Assembly (NCBI GenBank): GCA_910574285.1
Contig: CAJTAL010000033.1
Location: forward strand, 1-46,578
Source of the DNA: Lachnospiraceae bacterium
GTDB taxonomy: Bacteria; Bacillota; Clostridia; Lachnospirales; Lachnospiraceae
Length of the DNA: 46,578 nucleotides
Reading direction: 5' to 3'
Notes under the pieces: generated by a model
What the model was told of the DNA's origin: nothing
Database searches by the model: none
What the model saw: only the letters and a program-made list of their open reading frames with translations
Part shown: positions 7,382 through 15,617 of the stretch, one piece after another
Numbering within the stretch: position 1 is the first letter of the stretch
How the letters are laid out: each line of letters opens with the position of its first letter
Translations under genes and position numbers: made by a program

Positions 7382-8728
7382 TTATCCTACCATCAGGCCT
7401 TCTGATTTGATTACGTCTACTACCTGATTGACGTATTTAGCGCAGAGTTCATCTGTGGACGCCTCCACCATAACACGGATTACCGGTTCTGTTCCGCTTT
7501 CTCTTACCAGAATACGCCCGTCGTCGCCCAATGCTTCCGCCACGGCGTCGACGGCTTTGGAAACTTCCGGATTTTCTCTTGCGGTTTTCTTATCCGCTAC
7601 GCGTACATTCTTAAGCAATTGCGGGTAGATCTTCACAGGCTCTGACAGCCGTGATAAACTCATCTTCTTTTCCAGCATGACTTCCATGACCATGAGTGAA
7701 GTGAGGATACCGTCTCCCGTGGTTGCGTGTTTGCTGAAAATAATGTGGCCGGACTGTTCTCCGCCAAGTGAGAAATTGTTGCGGACCATGTTCTCATATA
7801 CATATTTGTCGCCCACCGCCGTCTTCTCGTACTTAAGCCCTGCCTTGTCGCAGGCCTTATAGAGTCCCAGGTTGGACATGATCGTCGTAACGATCGTATC
7901 ACCGTTCAGGCGCCCGTTTTCTTTCATATATTTTCCGCAGATATAGAGGATCAGGTCACCGTCTACGACGTCGCCGTTCTCGTCTACGGCGATACATCTG
8001 TCGGCGTCTCCGTCAAACGCGAACCCTACGTCCAGTTTCTTCTCCTTCACATATTCGCGAAGAACTTCTATATGGGTAGAGCCGCAGTTTGTATTGATAT
8101 TCGTCCCGTCCGGTTCGCAGTTGATGGCATAGGTCTTAGCACCCAGTGCGTCATATACGCTCTTGGCAATCGTAAATGCGCTTCCGTTGGAGCAGTCCAG
8201 ACCAATCCGCATGTCTTCGAAAGAACGGGTAGCAAGTGAGATCAGATAACCGATATAACGGTTTCTTCCGGCAGCATAATCAACGGTGCGCCCGATCTCT
8301 TCTCTCTTTGCTAACGGCAGCTCGCCGATCTCACCGTCAATATATGCCTCGATCTTTTCCTCAACCGCCGCTTCCATCTTGTGTCCTTTGCCGTTGATAA
8401 CCTTGATTCCGTTATCATAAAAAGGATTGTGGCTGGCTGAGATCATGATACCGCAGTCAAAGTCGTCTGTTCTGGTCACATAAGATACGCTTGGTGTTGT
8501 AGTTACATGCAGAAGATAAGCATTCGCGCCGGACGCTGTGATTCCTGCCGCCAGGGCATATTCGAACATATAGCTGCTCCGTCTGGTATCTTTGCCGATT
8601 ACGATCTTTGCTTTGTGCTCCTGACCGTAATACCAGCCGAGATATCTCCCTACCTTGAATGCATGCTCCACTGTCAACACTTCATTTGCTTCTCCGCGGA
8701 ATCCGTCTGTTCCAAAATATTTTCCCAT
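7382..8728 (-). CDS. glmM: Phosphoglucosamine mutase GlmM
   Basis: A 448-residue phosphohexomutase that interconverts glucosamine-6-phosphate and glucosamine-1-phosphate, feeding UDP-GlcNAc for peptidoglycan and for the amino sugars of the downstream glycan locus. It opens MGKYFGTDGFRGEANE, has the phosphoserine loop MISASHNPFYDNG, the metal loop FDGDADRC, the sugar-binding GGEQSGH and the phosphate-binding RESGTEPVIRVMVEA. A GTG six codons earlier overlaps the ribosome site; AAGGAG is spaced 9 nt from ATG 8728. A monocistronic unit is likely, as the next gene upstream on this strand is a kinase ending at 8871. Confidence 0.95.
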   Translation of the reverse strand: MGKYFGTDGFRGEANEVLTVEHAFKVGRYLGWYYGQEHKAKIVIGKDTRRSSYMFEYALAAGITASGANAYLLHVTTTPSVSYVTRTDDFDCGIMISASHNPFYDNGIKVINGKGHKMEAAVEEKIEAYIDGEIGELPLAKREEIGRTVDYAAGRNRYIGYLISLATRSFEDMRIGLDCSNGSAFTIAKSVYDALGAKTYAINCEPDGTNINTNCGSTHIEVLREYVKEKKLDVGFAFDGDADRCIAVDENGDVVDGDLILYICGKYMKENGRLNGDTIVTTIMSNLGLYKACDKAGLKYEKTAVGDKYVYENMVRNNFSLGGEQSGHIIFSKHATTGDGILTSLMVMEVMLEKKMSLSRLSEPVKIYPQLLKNVRVADKKTARENPEVSKAVDAVAEALGDDGRILVRESGTEPVIRVMVEASTDELCAKYVNQVVDVIKSEGLMVG

Positions 8729-8834
8729 AATTATTAACTCCTTCACATCATTTGCCCTGTTTATTGCACGATTATCGCAAACATCTTTACTATTATATAT
8801 TTTTTCTTTTTAATATACAACTATTATTTTCAGG

Positions 8835-8874
8835 AAAATATCTTAGTGGAAAATATCTTAGTAAAATATCTTAG
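8835..8874. repeat. Three 12-bp direct repeats at the end of the kinase gene
   Basis: AAAATATCTTAG occurs at 8835-8846, 8850-8861 and 8863-8874. The last copy contains the TAA stop (8871-8873) of the histidine kinase on the minus strand. No hairpin with a T tract is obvious here. Confidence 0.85.
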
Positions 8875-11800
8875 ACTCTGGTTAATATCTTATTCATAGT
8901 CTCAAACAAAACTTCTATATTGATAGGCTTTGCGATATGGCCGTTCATTCCGCTTTTCAGAGCCTCTTTTCTGTCTTCTTCAAAAGCATTCGCCGTCATA
9001 GCAATCATCGGTATGGAGGCTAACCTGCGGTCCGTCAGTTCACGGATTGCTTTCGCCGCCTCGTAGCCGTTCATCACCGGCATCTGTACATCCATCAATA
9101 CCAACTGATAATATCCCGCTTCAGATCTTTGCAGCATATCTACAGCTATCTGGCCGTTTTCTGCAATCTCTATGGTAAAGCCGGCTTCACTTAAGATCTC
9201 TTCTGCGATCTCCTGATTCAGTTCGTTATCTTCTGCCAGCAGGATACGTCCCGCATGGAATTCGATCTGTTCCCCGGAGATCTCAGAACTGTGCTCTTCT
9301 GAATCAAGAGTCGAACGCAGGCAGTCGCTCAGTTCCGATAAAAACATGGGTTTACTGCAGAATGCTGTAACTCCGGCGTCTTTTGCCTCGTCTTCGATAT
9401 CCGTCCAATCATACGCGGTCAGAAGGATCACCGCCGCGTTTTCCCCCATCTCTTTACGGATTCTTCTGGTAACCTCGACGCCGTTCATATCCGGCAGCAT
9501 CCAATCGATCACATATACATTATAAGCATCCTTTCGCATGACTGCCTGACGCGTGCGCAAAACAGCCTCTTTCCCCGATAATGTCCATTCCGCGCGCAGT
9601 CCTATCTGTCCCAGCATATATGATACACTGTCACAGGTATTAAAATCATCGTCCACAACCAGAGCCCTGCAATTCTTGAATTCAGGTATATCGAATGATT
9701 CTCTGTTCTTGGGATTCAGGCGGAAGGTGAAAGAAACCTGGATCTCCGTTCCTACATTCTGTTCGCTCTTCACATGGATGGTTCCGTTCATCATATCTAT
9801 AATATTTTTGGTGATCGCCATGCCAAGACCCGTCCCTTGAATCCCGCTGATCGTAGAATTCCGTTCTCTCTCGAATGGTTCAAATATACGTTCTACGAAT
9901 TCCTGGCTCATGCCGATACCGGTATCTTTAATCGTGAAATCATAGTTCGCGCAGCCCGCAGGCGCATCCTGCCTTTCTGTAATCCTGAGGCTGACTACGC
10001 CGCCTGCACTGGTATATTTGACTGCATTGCTTAACAGATTCAAAAGCACCTGATTCAAACGAAGTTTATCACAGAAGATATTCTCATCCAGAACATCCAC
10101 CGTATCAATATACAACTCGATCTGCTTCGCATGGACGTCTGCCTGCAGAATATTGCGCAGTTCGTGGAGTATCTCAGGAAGGCTGCATTCCTTCTCGTCC
10201 AGGTGCATCTTACCGCTCTCGATACGGCTCATATCCAGAACATCATTGATCAGGCTAAGCAGATGATTTCCTGACGTCATGATCTTTTTCAGATATTCTT
10301 CCACCCGCTCTTTATCGTCGATATGAGCGATCGCCAAAGCCGTAAAGCCGACGATCGCGTTCATCGGCGTCCGGATATCATGTGACATATTGGAAAGGAA
10401 TACACTTTTCGCCTTGCTTGCCCGGTTTGCCTGCAAAAGCGCGTCTTCCAGCAATCCTTTTTTCTCCATCTCATCCCGGATCTCCGCGTCTACGCTGCGG
10501 AATCCCATCACGATGCCTTTGTTTTCTTCCCATTGCCCCGTGCGTACCACTTTCATCTGGAAATATCGGATCTCTTGATTCCGGTAGGTACGGTAATTGA
10601 TATGATACATATCTTTCTTTGCAAGCTCGTTTTTCAGGAAATCCAGGGATACCGCCTTCTTAAGGGCTGCTCTGTCTTCCTCGTATACCGACTCGCATAT
10701 GTATTGTTCCATGCTTTCTTCCAATGATATCTCATCGCAGAAGATACTGTCGTAGCGATGCATGTCGCCGCCAATCTGAATCGGAAGCCCCATCCCTGTA
10801 TTCAGATCAAAGAAACAAACCAGCCTATAATCAATACTTAACGCCCGCAGAAGTCCTTCCTGATGTCTTTCTTTTTTCCTTTCCTCCTGCTTCTGTTCCG
10901 TTATGTTAAGAAGGAAACGCTGGTAGAACATTTCTCCGTTTTCTTCCAATAACTTAATATTTCCCATCACATGCAGAATCTCGCCATCCTTATGCTGTAC
11001 ACGATATTCCATGTTGATGCTGTCCCCTGTTTTCTTAAGCTTTGTGATGCATTCCCGCAGTTTTGGTTTATCTTCATCCATAACAGATTCCGCAACCATG
11101 TCAAAACCGTCGTCCTCTAATTCCTCCTGGGAACGATAGCCCAGAATCTCAAGCGCCGCCCTGTTGACGCTGATGATCTGTGAGCCATCCAGCGAATGGC
11201 ACAGGATTCCGCACTCCATGCTGGTGAAGATCATCTCCAATATCTGATTCTTCCGCATGATCTCCTGTTCATATGCCCGTTCCTGCGTTATGTCAATGGC
11301 TACGCCGACCGTTCCCATAACGCTTCCATCCAAGTCATACAAGGGAGACTTGTAAGTCGTAAGCAGCCTCATGCCCTCTCCGGTCTTGATCGTTTCCTCT
11401 GAGACAATGGTCTGTCTCTTATCCATAACCTCTCTCTCAGATTCGATACAAGCCGGATCATCATGTTCCACGTCCCATATATAGGCATGCCCTCTGCCTT
11501 CTACTTGTTTCTTCGTCTTATTGACTGTTTTGCAGAAGCTGTCGTTTACTTTCTCATGTATCCCATTCTTATCTTTATACCATACAAGACTGGGAATATT
11601 GTTAATTGTTGACTCAAAAAACTGGTTTGTCTGCCAGTAATCTTTACTCTTCTTGTAATGCTGCTGCCATCTTAAGAAGCGAAAACGAACTTCTGCGTCT
11701 GACATAGGCATAACCCAGATATCTTTGATCTTTGCCATATATTCCTCAAGAAGCGGAATCTGCTCCTTTTTTGCAAGCAGAATCAGTTCGGCTTCCGGCT

Positions 11801-12014
11801 TCTTTTCATCGATGAACCGCCTCACGGTCTCTGAGAAATTCTCCCCTTGCAGATGCAGCATAATCACATCGGCTTTAGCGACCGCTTCTGCCTCTGGATT
11901 TTCTTTTTCAAAAAATTCATGTGTAAAGTGTTCAAAAGGACTGATCTCCTTTACAATCTCAAATGTGTTGCATGTGTAACCTGATAAACAAAAATGTACA
12001 TGACAATGATACAT
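8871..12014 (-). CDS. Cytoplasmic hybrid sensor histidine kinase with PAS domains and two receivers
   Basis: A 1047-residue protein with no membrane segment. Order: an N-terminal receiver-like region without an obvious phosphoacceptor set (1-115); PAS (about 130-250, ending GTVGVAIDITQERAYEQE); a second PAS (255-375); a third PAS-like region (395-510); HisKA with NMSHDIRTPMNAIVGF (H545); HATPase with N box LLSNAVKYT, G1 DTGIGMS and G2 GTGLGMAI; receiver 1 (phosphoacceptor D837 in VIDWMLPDMNG); receiver 2 (D975 in LMDVQMPVMNGYEA). There is no HPt domain and no neighbouring response regulator, so its output partner is elsewhere or the receivers are the output. Such kinases are common in Lachnospiraceae. 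GAGGAG precedes the ATG. The signal sensed is unknown. Confidence 0.92.
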   Translation of the reverse strand: MYHCHVHFCLSGYTCNTFEIVKEISPFEHFTHEFFEKENPEAEAVAKADVIMLHLQGENFSETVRRFIDEKKPEAELILLAKKEQIPLLEEYMAKIKDIWVMPMSDAEVRFRFLRWQQHYKKSKDYWQTNQFFESTINNIPSLVWYKDKNGIHEKVNDSFCKTVNKTKKQVEGRGHAYIWDVEHDDPACIESEREVMDKRQTIVSEETIKTGEGMRLLTTYKSPLYDLDGSVMGTVGVAIDITQERAYEQEIMRKNQILEMIFTSMECGILCHSLDGSQIISVNRAALEILGYRSQEELEDDGFDMVAESVMDEDKPKLRECITKLKKTGDSINMEYRVQHKDGEILHVMGNIKLLEENGEMFYQRFLLNITEQKQEERKKERHQEGLLRALSIDYRLVCFFDLNTGMGLPIQIGGDMHRYDSIFCDEISLEESMEQYICESVYEEDRAALKKAVSLDFLKNELAKKDMYHINYRTYRNQEIRYFQMKVVRTGQWEENKGIVMGFRSVDAEIRDEMEKKGLLEDALLQANRASKAKSVFLSNMSHDIRTPMNAIVGFTALAIAHIDDKERVEEYLKKIMTSGNHLLSLINDVLDMSRIESGKMHLDEKECSLPEILHELRNILQADVHAKQIELYIDTVDVLDENIFCDKLRLNQVLLNLLSNAVKYTSAGGVVSLRITERQDAPAGCANYDFTIKDTGIGMSQEFVERIFEPFERERNSTISGIQGTGLGMAITKNIIDMMNGTIHVKSEQNVGTEIQVSFTFRLNPKNRESFDIPEFKNCRALVVDDDFNTCDSVSYMLGQIGLRAEWTLSGKEAVLRTRQAVMRKDAYNVYVIDWMLPDMNGVEVTRRIRKEMGENAAVILLTAYDWTDIEDEAKDAGVTAFCSKPMFLSELSDCLRSTLDSEEHSSEISGEQIEFHAGRILLAEDNELNQEIAEEILSEAGFTIEIAENGQIAVDMLQRSEAGYYQLVLMDVQMPVMNGYEAAKAIRELTDRRLASIPMIAMTANAFEEDRKEALKSGMNGHIAKPINIEVLFETMNKILTRV

Positions 12015-12116
12015 AACTGTTCTCTCCTCATTATTATTACTGCGGCTATTTTCTCAGCCGGCTGTGAAATTTTTGCGTTCTTTGCCGATTTCCCCAAAAT
12101 ATCGTTAATTATAACT

Positions 12117-12145
12117 ATTCTACCAATTGTCGGATTCTCTGTCAA
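12117..12145 (-). promoter_or_regulatory. Promoter of the histidine kinase gene
   Basis: Minus strand TTGACA (12140-12145), 17-bp spacer, TAGAAT (12117-12122). It predicts a leader of about 95 nt. Confidence 0.65.
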
Positions 12146-12158
12146 TATATAGATCACA

Positions 12159-12190
12159 CCTGTATCATGCCTGTATCATGCTTGTATAGC
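12159..12190. repeat. 11-bp direct repeats upstream of the kinase promoter
   Basis: CCTGTATCATG at 12159-12169 and again at 12170-12180 except for its first base, then a degenerate third unit CTTGTATAGC. The 11-bp period keeps the copies on one face of the helix, just upstream of the kinase -35 element. The group is bracketed by TCACAC and TGTGTGA. A regulator-binding site is plausible. Confidence 0.5.
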
Positions 12191-12209
12191 ACATGTGTGA
12201 TTCCTGTGT

Positions 12210-12293
12210 GACAACTTTATTTGTCAATTTTCTGTTTTTCTATTGACAAAGAAAGTTGTCAATGGTACACTTTTTTTGACAAATAAAGTTGTC
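12210..12293 (+). promoter_or_regulatory. Promoter with three matching operators of the Xre gene
   Basis: Three 16-bp inverted-repeat boxes of form GACAA(N6)TTGTC are visible: GACAACTTTATTTGTC (12210-12225), GACAAAGAAAGTTGTC (12245-12260) and GACAAATAAAGTTGTC (12278-12293). Box 1 is the exact reverse complement of box 3. The promoter TTGACA (12243-12248), 17 bp, TACACT (12266-12271) overlaps box 2, and box 3 sits at the start of transcription. This is the classic layout of an autorepressed gene. Confidence 0.8.
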
Positions 12294-12321
12294 AAAAAGA
12301 AGTAAGACAGGAGATGATAGA

Positions 12322-12537
12322 TTGGCATTACTAAACTATCTGAAAGATTATCGTTCCCGGATGGGGATCAATCAGACAGAACTTGGTAAGCTGGCAGGTG
12401 TGTCCAGACAGACGATCAGCCTGATTGAGCGGGGCGATTACTCCCCATCTGTGACTCTGGCATTACGACTTGCAAAGATCTGTCAGGTAACAGTAGAAGA
12501 TCTGTTTGAGTATAAGGAGGATGATGTAGAATTATGA
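12322..12537 (+). CDS. Xre-family transcriptional regulator
   Basis: A 71-residue helix-turn-helix protein of the Cro/C1 type, with NQTELGKLAGVSRQTISLIE as the HTH and the family tail GDYSPSVTLALRLAKICQVTVEDLFEY. TTG 12322 is preferred: AGGAG (12309-12313) is spaced 8 nt from it and the resulting N-terminus (MALLNYLKDYRSRMGINQ) matches small regulators of this class. An upstream in-frame TTG falls in the operator. It overlaps the next gene by ATGA. It probably represses its own promoter through the three boxes upstream. Small Xre/DUF3169 pairs are widespread in Firmicutes. Confidence 0.9.
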   Translation: MALLNYLKDYRSRMGINQTELGKLAGVSRQTISLIERGDYSPSVTLALRLAKICQVTVEDLFEYKEDDVEL

Positions 12538-13364
12538 CGGCAGATAAGAACAGGAATGAGAAAGAGAATAAGAAGGAAAATAAGAGAGAGAATAAGAGAG
12601 ACAATACTTATGTAAGAATGGGGTTATTCATGGCGGTATCCGCTATAGTCGGCGGAATCGTCGGGGTCTTAACGATTATGGCTCTGGATGGGAATTTAGA
12701 AAATATTGAATCGGGAGCCGCAGTTTTCCTGGCCCAGGTTCAGCGGATTATGCTGCCGCTTTTAATAGCCATTACAGCCGTATCTGTTTTCCTGGGAGAA
12801 CGGAATATCCGCAAATTAAGAGAAATCTCCGGGAAACTTCTGGAGTCAGATGATGAAGAAGGAGACAAATGGGATTACGAAGAGGAAAGGGTCGGTGCAA
12901 GAGGCATGCTGACAAATATATTGTCGCAGGTACTATGCGTCCTGGTCTTATCCGCAGGCTACTCTGTCACATACATTACTGACGGATATCATAAGAATGT
13001 TTTAGCTTCTTGTCTGGTGTTTTTGGGATGTTATGCATACCTTGGCTTCTGGCAGACACGCTTTGTAAAGACTGTTAAGCTGGCACATCCGGAGAAAAAG
13101 GGTGATCCGTCATCTCCGAAGTTCCACCGGCAATGGCTGGAAAGCTGTGACGAGGCAGAGAGAGAAATTGTCTACCGCAGTTCATACAAAGCTTATATAC
13201 AGATGCAGAACAGATGGATTCCTATGCTGCTGCTTATCACGATGTTTGGACATCTGTTATTCAACACAGGAATTATGGCGATCGTCGCCGTATCTTTCAT
13301 CTATCTGCTGTTGACGTCCTCTTATCTTCGTTCCTGTGTAAGCCTCAAAGGCGCTAAGCTTTAG
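12534..13364 (+). CDS. DUF3169-family membrane protein
   Basis: A 276-residue integral membrane protein with about six hydrophobic segments (near 30-52, 63-87, 124-146, 155-173 and two between 230 and 265). The cytoplasmic N-terminus is extremely Lys/Asn/Glu-rich (residues 4-24). The block KFHRQWLESCDEAEREIVY before the last membrane pair is characteristic of DUF3169. The biochemical role of this family is unknown to me. Its ATG overlaps the stop of the Xre gene (ATGA), so the pair is one translational unit and the regulator presumably controls its amount. Confidence 0.8.
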   Translation: MTADKNRNEKENKKENKRENKRDNTYVRMGLFMAVSAIVGGIVGVLTIMALDGNLENIESGAAVFLAQVQRIMLPLLIAITAVSVFLGERNIRKLREISGKLLESDDEEGDKWDYEEERVGARGMLTNILSQVLCVLVLSAGYSVTYITDGYHKNVLASCLVFLGCYAYLGFWQTRFVKTVKLAHPEKKGDPSSPKFHRQWLESCDEAEREIVYRSSYKAYIQMQNRWIPMLLLITMFGHLLFNTGIMAIVAVSFIYLLLTSSYLRSCVSLKGAKL

Positions 13365-13433
13365 ATGTTTCCGCCTGCGCTGCCCGGCAAACCTCGGTGA
13401 AGCCCGCCGAACGCCTGCGGTGCTGCACATGGC

Positions 13434-13498
13434 ATTAATTATTAATTATTAATTATTAAGGAATAAGCACTCGTTATCCGTGTCAGTATCCGTGTCAG
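13434..13498. repeat. Simple repeats between DUF3169 gene and eno
   Basis: ATTAATT is repeated in tandem about 3.5 times (13434-13458), then TATCCGTGTCAG is present twice in tandem (13475-13486, 13487-13498). Just upstream is a GC-rich stretch with CGCCTGCG twice. AGCACTCG (13466-13473) has its inverted copy near 13572. No gene is seen in 13365-13597, and no clear T-tailed terminator. Confidence 0.8.
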
Positions 13499-13597
13499 CG
13501 GAACTTGTCCGGCAAGGACTGAAGCCAGCGCGCAGAATGTCGGTTAGCAGACGCACGGCTGACGCAGATATCGAGTGCTGTTACTGTATGGATTATA

Positions 13598-14914
13598 CTA
13601 TAATCCTTTTGATATCTGCAAGAAAGGGTTCACATACTCTGCCACATCCGCGAGACGCTCTTCGATCCTGAGCAGACGGTTGTACTTCTCGACACGTTCG
13701 GACCTGCACGGAGCTCCGGTTTTGATCTGGCCGGCATTGAAGGCCACAGCGATATCCGCAATAATAGAGTCTGCGGTTTCTCCGGATCTGTGGGAGACAA
13801 TCGTCCTGTATCCGGCATTCTTCGCCATCTCAATTGCGTCGAAAGCTTCTGTAAGAGTTCCGATCTGGTTCACTTTGATCAGAATCGCATTCGCTGCCTG
13901 TCGTTGAATCCCTTTGTTTAGCCGGTCTTTATTCGTGACGAACAGATCGTCCCCCACCAACTGTATATGGATGCCCAGCCGTGTCGTCAGAAGCTCCCAG
14001 CCGTCCCAATCTTCTTCATCCAGAGGATCTTCAATGGATATGATCGGAAATTCATCCGTTAATTCTTCATAATAATCAATCAGTTCTTCTGCTGAGCGTA
14101 CCACTTTGTGTCCGTGCATTCTGCTCTCGCCCTCGAAGATATACTTTTTAGAAGTCTTTTCATATAATTCCGTCGCTGCCACATCTAATGCCAGCATAAT
14201 GTCTCTGCGCGGTTTGTACCCTGCTTCTACGACTGCGTCCATGATAAAGCGCAGCGCTTCCTTAGCATCCGGAAGGTCTGGAGCGAAACCTCCTTCATCC
14301 CCGACGGCCGTACTGCAGCCATGTTTTTTCAGAAGTTTCTTGAGCGAGTGGTAGACTTCCGAACACATTCGAAGCCCTTCACTGAAACAACCGGCGCCTA
14401 CCGGCATGATCATGAATTCCTGGATGTCTATGGTGTTATCCGCGTGTCTGCCTCCGTTCATGATATTCATCATCGGAACCGGAAGTCTCTTCGCATTCGT
14501 GCCGCCCAGATAAGAATACAGCGGCATCTTCAAAGCGCCTGCCGCAGCCCTTGCCGCTGCCATGGACACGCCAAGCATTGCGTTAGCTCCCAGGTCGGAT
14601 TTGTCCTTTGTGCCATCCAACTGGACCAGGATCTTGTCAATCGCCGCCTGCTCAAATACATTGATTCCTATAACTGCCGGCGCAATTCTGGCATTCACAT
14701 GATCCACAGCCAGTTCGACTCCCAGACCTCCATAGCGGGACTTCCCGTCCCGTAATTCTAATGCTTCGTACTGTCCGGTGGATGCCCCTGACGGCACGCT
14801 TGCCCTGCCAAGACAATCGTCTCCTGCCAGGACGTCTACTTCTATGGTCGGATTCCCCCGGGAATCTAAGATCTCTCTTGCGTATACATCTGTAATTGGT
14901 AAATATCTATACAT
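13598..14914 (-). CDS. eno: Enolase
   Basis: A 438-residue enolase converting 2-phosphoglycerate to PEP in glycolysis. It also supplies the PEP that the PEP mutase of the glycan locus needs. Recognisable blocks are [16 protein letters not shown], the Ser loop [15 protein letters not shown]-type loop [10 protein letters not shown], metal ligand regions [11 protein letters not shown] and [10 protein letters not shown], catalytic Lys in [14 protein letters not shown], and [10 protein letters not shown]. The length is normal. AAGGAGG lies at the right distance before the ATG. The gene is monocistronic and convergent with the Xre/DUF3169 operon. Confidence 0.96.
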   Translation of the reverse strand: MYRYLPITDVYAREILDSRGNPTIEVDVLAGDDCLGRASVPSGASTGQYEALELRDGKSRYGGLGVELAVDHVNARIAPAVIGINVFEQAAIDKILVQLDGTKDKSDLGANAMLGVSMAAARAAAGALKMPLYSYLGGTNAKRLPVPMMNIMNGGRHADNTIDIQEFMIMPVGAGCFSEGLRMCSEVYHSLKKLLKKHGCSTAVGDEGGFAPDLPDAKEALRFIMDAVVEAGYKPRRDIMLALDVAATELYEKTSKKYIFEGESRMHGHKVVRSAEELIDYYEELTDEFPIISIEDPLDEEDWDGWELLTTRLGIHIQLVGDDLFVTNKDRLNKGIQRQAANAILIKVNQIGTLTEAFDAIEMAKNAGYRTIVSHRSGETADSIIADIAVAFNAGQIKTGAPCRSERVEKYNRLLRIEERLADVAEYVNPFLQISKGL

Positions 14915-14939
14915 CTTAATTCCTCCTTACGGGAAATAT

Positions 14940-14968
14940 TATGTACAGAATCCAGTTATCTAATGCAA
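14940..14968 (-). promoter_or_regulatory. Possible eno promoter
   Basis: Minus strand TTGCAT (14963-14968), 17-bp spacer, TACATA (14940-14945), about 25 nt before the start codon. No regulatory site was recognised between here and the hairpin at 15071. Confidence 0.4.
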
Positions 14969-15070
14969 TTCCGGCATGTGGTGTTTTATGTAAATATTGG
15001 ACTGTGGGAGATTTCCCGTACTGCGGGATAACGAAATGTGCGGCGAGCCTGATCTTATTTTTCCCTTTTT

Positions 15071-15109
15071 AAATAAAAAAATGTAATGAATTATGGCACT
15101 TCATTACAT
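15071..15109 (-). terminator. Left-facing terminator hairpin, inverted twin of the one at 15517
   Basis: On the minus strand ATGTAATGAA pairs with TTCATTACAT around a 9-nt loop and is followed by TTTTTTTATTT. Its 27-nt core differs at only one base from the right-hand hairpin at 15517-15543, in inverted orientation. Confidence 0.75.
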
Positions 15110-15516
15110 GGTTTCAGACTTCAATTCTTTACTTTTCTTCGATATCTTACCATGTGAAATCCGATTTGTCAACATTTTGGGAGATTGCGAACCCGATTTG
15201 TGCCCCGGATTCTTCTGGTAATTCTGGAAATTCCACCTAAATAGTACAAAAATTTTGAAAATTCGATTCTTCCTCATTTTATTCATGTTCCAAACATTTC
15301 TATTCGCAGTCAAAATTCTGGTCAAAATGTGTGCCGGGAAAAGACTTTTAGGATATGTGGAGAAACCTTGTATTTTCAAGGTTCTGCGGGTATTGTGGCT
15401 CAGATTATTATGTTTCGGAACCGCACAAAAATGTCGATAGAAATGGTTCTATTTACAGTCAGGATTCTGGTCAAAAAAAAGAAAAAACGGCGGAAAATAG
15501 GGAGATTTTAGAGATT
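15110..15516. other. 0.4-kb non-coding segment enclosed by inverted hairpins
   Basis: I see no convincing gene in this AT-rich stretch. It holds a 30-bp direct repeat with 26 identical bases, at 15298-15327 and 15447-15476 (core CAGTCA..ATTCTGGTCAAAA), 149 bp apart. The right copy runs into a poly-A tract. With an outward-facing terminator at each end, the segment could be a small non-autonomous element or encode a short RNA. Both are guesses. Confidence 0.5.
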
Positions 15517-15548
15517 TGTAATGAAGTGCCATACTTCATTACATTTTT
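15517..15548 (+). terminator. Right-facing terminator hairpin upstream of the helicase
   Basis: TGTAATGAAGT (15517-15527) pairs perfectly with ACTTCATTACA (15533-15543) around GCCAT and is followed by TTTTTG. It lies about 70 bp before the helicase start, so a helicase transcript must begin after it or read through it. Confidence 0.7.
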
Positions 15549-15571
15549 GAAGAAAAACAGAGGATATGAAA

Positions 15572-15588
15572 AACATGCCAGGCATGTT
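15572..15588. promoter_or_regulatory. Palindromic site before the helicase
   Basis: AACATGCC-A-GGCATGTT is a perfect 8-bp inverted repeat with a one-base centre, located about 15 bp before the ribosome site GGAAGGAG. It may be an operator or a small RNA hairpin that affects translation. Confidence 0.45.
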
Positions 15589-15617
15589 AATTATTATACC
15601 AGGAAGGAGCTGCAGAT

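Noticed and set aside
12159-12190. CRISPR or integron-type repeat
   Set aside because: Only two full 11-bp copies directly abutting, placed upstream of a promoter.
14321-14755. A 144-codon plus-strand ORF inside eno
   Set aside because: Antisense to enolase, which is certain; no ribosome site and no domain.
15071-15548. Insertion sequence with terminal inverted repeats
   Set aside because: No transposase ORF in the 0.4 kb between the repeats; kept only as a possible non-autonomous element.
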